From positions 1,072,501 to 1,136,500 of the forward strand of contig NZ_CP089981.1 of the NCBI RefSeq assembly GCF_021389975.1: 64,000 nucleotides of DNA, written 5' to 3'. Source of the stretch: Fulvivirga ulvae (lineage in GTDB: Bacteria > Bacteroidota > Bacteroidia > Cytophagales > Cyclobacteriaceae). The translations under genes were made by a program, and so were the position numbers. This document shows, piece by piece, positions 62,401-64,000 of this stretch (its first letter is position 1; each line of letters begins with the position of its first letter). The notes beneath the pieces were generated by a model that did no database searches, had not been told where the DNA came from, and saw nothing but the letters and a program-made list of their open reading frames with translations.

Positions 62401-64000
62401 AAAACAAAAACAACCGGCTGATCAGCACGGATATTGCCAATTCCAGCTACACCTACAAACATCATCCTCAACATGGTTACATTACCGAAATGCCACACCT
62501 GCCCTTTATGCAGTGGAATTTCAAAGAAGAACTGGCAGCTACTTCCAGGCAGGTAAAAAATGGAGGGACACCCGAAACCACATGGTATGTTTATGACTCC
62601 GGTGGGCAAAGGGTTAGAAAGGTCACCGAAAATCAAGCGGATCAGGGCAATACGCCAACCTTCAAAGATGAACGGCTTTATCTTGGCTCTTTTGAAGTTT
62701 ACCGCCATGAAAATGGTCTGGAGCGGGAAACGCTGCACATCATGGACGACCAAAAGCGAATCTCCATGATTGATACGGAAACAGAACCTAAATTCTTCCT
62801 CGGCATTAAGATCGGCAGCACTGTAACCACCACCATCAGGTATCAGCTTAATAATCATTTAGGTTCATCGAGCCTTGAGCTCAATGAAAATGCAGAGGTC
62901 ATCAGCTATGAAGAGTATCACCCGTATGGCACCACGGCTTATCAGGCCAAAAACGCAGCCATTAAAGCAGCAGCCAAGCGTTATCGCTATACTGGCATGG
63001 AGCGGGATGAAGAGACGGGGCTGGAGTATCATTCGGCGAGGTATTATTTGCCATGGTTAGGGCGGTGGTTGAGTAGTGATCCGTCCGATATCAATGATGG
63101 GCTAAATATGTACGCAATGACAGGAAATAGCCCCGTAAGATATAAGGATATCACCGGAGAGGATCGTTCGGAAACAGACTTAGTTGTACCAGCCGTCAAA
63201 GAGTACCTGCAAAAGAACAATATAACATTTGCCGGGGAGGCCACTTTTGAGTTATTAGATGATGCCGGTAAAGTAATAACTACCGGCAGATTTGATATCG
63301 TTTTCCGGGATCCCAGAAATGGACAATTGGTAATACCTGAACTTAAAGGTAAAGACATTAACAAGCTTCACGGAAACCAGCCCAAATATACACCTGTACT
63401 TGAATCTGCAGCAGGAGGAAAACTAAGGTTTACAGGAAAGAAAACTGGGGGATTGGGAATAGATCCAAAAAAGGTACTCCCTATCACAGGGGACAACTAT
63501 TTCAGGATGTCTGTACACGATCTAAATAACTTTGGCGAATCCCTGGCGGAAATTACCGGAGGAAAACCCATTAAACATAAGTTTATTAGTGCTGATGGTG
63601 AAGCTAAATTTTTCACTTCTACCGATGAGTGGGGCAAATTCCTTGAAAGTAAAGGTTTGAAACCATCCGGAGAAAAAATTGTAAAAGAAGGCAGCGAAAA
63701 AGTAAAAAAAGAAGCTTTTGAAAAACTTCAAAAAGAAACATTGGAAAAACTTGGTAAGGAAACAACTGAAGAAGTAACACAATGGGGCATTAGAAAAGGT
63801 GGACAGAAACTTCTATCAACCTTTCCGGTAGGAGGTGTTATTGGCGAGTTTTTGTTTCCTGAACCAGATACAACCACTGGTCAGAAAATAATAAGAGGGG
63901 TGGGAGCAGAAATTGGTGTCGGGCCTCTGGATCTCACTACCGGTTACGACATAGTAACATCAGATACCGCAAATGATGTAGCGGAATGGTCCAAAGAAAC
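56493..64000 (+). CDS. Tc-toxin B/C-like fusion protein with RHS core and C-terminal candidate nuclease (3' end beyond window)
   Basis: ATG 56493 opens a frame without stop to the edge (at least 2502 residues). Domains in order: SpvB N-terminal region (about 35-350: ITLPKGGGAIKGIDEKFQVN, SLSYNSGAGNSIFGLGWSL); four FG-GAP-like repeats near 540-700 (LDVNGDGKPEVVLAD, LADMSGDGLTDIVSI, LADISGTGTTDIIYL); TcdB middle domains (about 735-1100: DNGTGKKTEIAYKSSTLYYL); RHS repeats from about 1480; RHS core near 2163-2221 (RYTGMERDEETGLEYHSARY, GRWLSSDPSDINDGLNMYA). After the core is a 280-residue variable region. Tc BC proteins form the cocoon that holds the toxic C-end. No signal peptide is seen. No TcA gene is in the window. 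Confidence 0.9.
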   Translation, partial: MNNKIESSNIDTNSSGATGIDALSREHATKSNAIEIPSITLPKGGGAIKGIDEKFQVNSANGTAGFSIPLPLSPGRNNFSPSLSLSYNSGAGNSIFGLGWSLGITSIKRKTDKTLPLYQDNDSEDTFMLSGVEDLIPWLDKDQGAWKARILKQDGLTIKQYRPRIEGSFSRIEKISDGNNVYWKVTSGSNIVTFFGYSDNSKITDPSDSSRIYEWLPEFSYDNKGDYILYEYKEENLENIPNTLFEKNRQSGTALFTNKYLKRIKYGNRDTYFPYPDQPFNPEKYAGIFFFDVVFDYGEHHGAAPSPEEVQPWDYRPDAFSSYRSGFEIRTSRRCRRVLMFHTFSELNTGIPTLVRSLDAGYLSSTGLEEKSDRPCECSYLTEIIQKGYIRKQDGTYSAKSLPGLTFDYQWLSWNTTIREVQDTSLVHAPVGLSNAYQWVDLFSEGINGILTEQADSWYYKSNLGQDAQGELHFTPAKPVIPKPAFSGLSGGVLQLHDLESEGLKQITVNSPGTQGYFAMDDTGRWEPFKAFIHRLDINLSDPNVRMLDVNGDGKPEVVLADQGALWWWENLGKEGYGSAQHVPKPYDEEQGPTMVFNDQEQRIFLADMSGDGLTDIVSIRNGEISYWPNLGYGHFGAKVTMGNSPTFDLPDLYNPDQVHLADISGTGTTDIIYLGTNAFKAYLNFSGNTWSSATLIDPFFPAEKPNGLHVTDLVGNGTSCLVWSSSLPGYKHSPMKYIDLMGGKKPHIMTSYDNGTGKKTEIAYKSSTLYYLKDKKEGTPWITKLPFPVQCVSKLVVTEEVTQVRFASEYSYHHGYYDHAEREFRGFGRVEQLDTEYFDIFSQSEASNVVAKEHHQPPMLTKTWHHTGACTNQKAILTQFKKEYWLEAIKDIGFEAEADEYELPDAKIVGAPNLEGSDVDKLTAHEYREALRACKGMVLRQEVFAMDADDTPEPAKIKKQATPYTVATHNCIIQLIQPKSLNQHAVFLVNESEAITYSYERNVEDPRIAHNFNLKLDEYGNILKSVSVVYPRKRDEELLIDEPTDSTHIRKARLHARNAQKKCLITFTESEYTNDFITQETYLLRQGYQTRSFEITGLTPQSVFKLSDFENPDSWQEIEYHKTASGTAPQKRLIEHIKTKFYNNDLTAPLPDGQLGQWPLQYENYQLAYTPNLLQDLFTPSTHALPFEVTDSDMLDGKYYQDNTNWWIRSGTMQFVETGESIDDVKSRFLSPIAYTDPFDIKTEVFYDPLHLFITRTQDALDNETHVLQFDYRTLSPIKSRDPNDNIASILTDELGMVKASSVEGKDNNNDLTGEEGDHLSGVEALTDDAEQARIDNFFSIAQADGICNYSQLESVARDLLQSASARLLYNLDQKPVVVASIAREEHASLGTESPLNISFEYSDGFGKVAMKKVQAEAGLAIKATQQPDGSYDVQELDTGNQLRWVGNGRNVLNNKGKPIKQFEPYFSVTPAYEDAPELVETGVSPTLFYDAVGRLIRTELPDGSFSKVQFDSWKQYIYDTNDTVIDSSWYLERMALPDNNPEKKAAIKAELHYDTPSCMIQDTLGRPVLAIDHNRYKDADNNLKKELLYTYSDIDIEGNALSITDARGNKVMEYRYDILGHRVAQKSMDAGMRWMLNNALGSPVKTWDERKHEFSFKYDALHRPTQKWVKGGEGNVPVNMLFERMIYGEGQPDDKLKNLRGKTAVLYDSAGKVISEAYDFKGNLLSSTRIFAKVYKTIPNWDVPNPDDLLEGSDYTFESSTEFDAVNRPVKHTTPDGSETIHYFNPAGFLEKVSLKKGSNTTNYVQNIDYDEKGQRKSILYGNNVLTKYDYDPKTFRLRQLRSTKNNNEVLQDLKYTYDPTGNITQIEDKAIPTVFYSNQKINGKSEYTYDALYRLIAASGREQNTNSPNYGAADNWNDGHTQINHNSGDPMAMHEYTQKYLYDHVGNMLQLKHVAGTHSWTRDYAYENKNNRLISTDIANSSYTYKHHPQHGYITEMPHLPFMQWNFKEELAATSRQVKNGGTPETTWYVYDSGGQRVRKVTENQADQGNTPTFKDERLYLGSFEVYRHENGLERETLHIMDDQKRISMIDTETEPKFFLGIKIGSTVTTTIRYQLNNHLGSSSLELNENAEVISYEEYHPYGTTAYQAKNAAIKAAAKRYRYTGMERDEETGLEYHSARYYLPWLGRWLSSDPSDINDGLNMYAMTGNSPVRYKDITGEDRSETDLVVPAVKEYLQKNNITFAGEATFELLDDAGKVITTGRFDIVFRDPRNGQLVIPELKGKDINKLHGNQPKYTPVLESAAGGKLRFTGKKTGGLGIDPKKVLPITGDNYFRMSVHDLNNFGESLAEITGGKPIKHKFISADGEAKFFTSTDEWGKFLESKGLKPSGEKIVKEGSEKVKKEAFEKLQKETLEKLGKETTEEVTQWGIRKGGQKLLSTFPVGGVIGEFLFPEPDTTTGQKIIRGVGAEIGVGPLDLTTGYDIVTSDTANDVAEWSKE
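63154..63570 (+). other. C-terminal effector domain of the Tc/RHS protein, PD-(D/E)XK-like
   Basis: Right after the RHS core (ending VRYKDITG) the sequence changes to VVPAVKEYLQKNNITFAGEA, then GRFDIVFRDPRNGQLVIPELKGK. Asp2268 and Glu2283-x-Lys2285 sit on adjacent predicted strands as D...ExK, with HGNQPKYTPVLES after them, the pattern of the restriction-endonuclease-like fold common in polymorphic toxins. The assignment is inference from the motif. Confidence 0.5.

Overview
The window is chromosomal DNA from a member of the Bacteroidota, most likely order Cytophagales (a Fulvivirga-like organism is a reasonable guess; this is inference from gene content, not a search). The evidence is secreted peptidases with type IX secretion (T9SS) C-terminal sorting tails, a TonB-dependent receptor, two giant periplasmic-propeller histidine kinases (one a hybrid with an AraC output), PadR-controlled orphan FtsX-like permeases, a PafA-type phosphatase, a type B ribosomal protein L31, and promoters with the TAnnTTTG -7 element. 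No rRNA, tRNA, complete insertion sequence or CRISPR array was found.

Layout. 1-5332 holds a membrane-stress/polyamine cluster read leftwards: YjfI (DUF2170), a PspA/IM30 protein, DUF4178, a Gly/Ser/Tyr-rich lipoprotein, a double DUF350 membrane protein and a membrane-anchored spermidine-synthase-like enzyme. The end of what looks like a flavin oxidoreductase converges on it. A divergent XRE regulator with an S24-like C-domain (5536-6330) shares the intergenic region. 6372-13922 is an accessory patch: a species-specific-looking lipoprotein, a decayed ParA/histidine-kinase chimera, an intact propeller histidine kinase and a TonB receptor whose signal peptide is out of frame. 14002-20177 (leftwards) is a housekeeping/envelope run: ComM-like ATPase, GmhA-like isomerase, a small coiled-coil membrane protein, an MsbA-like ABC exporter and a Wzi/RemB-like outer-membrane protein. 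20426-26720 (rightwards) carries rpmE2, a GlmU-like protein, holB, hemC, a lipoprotein cyclophilin, an RmlD-like reductase and an alpha/beta hydrolase; from the GlmU-like gene to the reductase the genes are tightly packed.

27930-36588 contains two PadR genes, each translationally overlapped with an orphan permease of the prefix-domain/MacB-FtsX type, plus a third permease that is frameshifted. 36723-51349 is mostly secreted or transport functions: a PD40 propeller protein, an S8 peptidase, a neurotransmitter:sodium symporter with a MetS-type small subunit, a PafA phosphatase, a TPR/WG-repeat protein, an orphan antitoxin-like protein and an M4 metallopeptidase. The M4 gene lies beside a hybrid two-component regulator (51499-55530), and three 19-bp direct repeats sit in the gap between them. 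From 56493 to the end runs one uninterrupted reading frame of at least 2502 codons: a Tc-toxin B/C-like fusion (SpvB, FG-GAP, TcdB middle, RHS core) with a C-terminal domain that resembles a PD-(D/E)XK nuclease.

The strongest leads are the Tc B-C fusion and its C-terminal candidate effector, the complete Yjf/PSP-polyamine cluster with its divergent S24-like regulator, and the direct-repeat array between the hybrid regulator and the M4 peptidase. Three single-base-type frameshifts (near 11819, 27119 and 32651) may be real mutations or assembly errors and need read-level checking.
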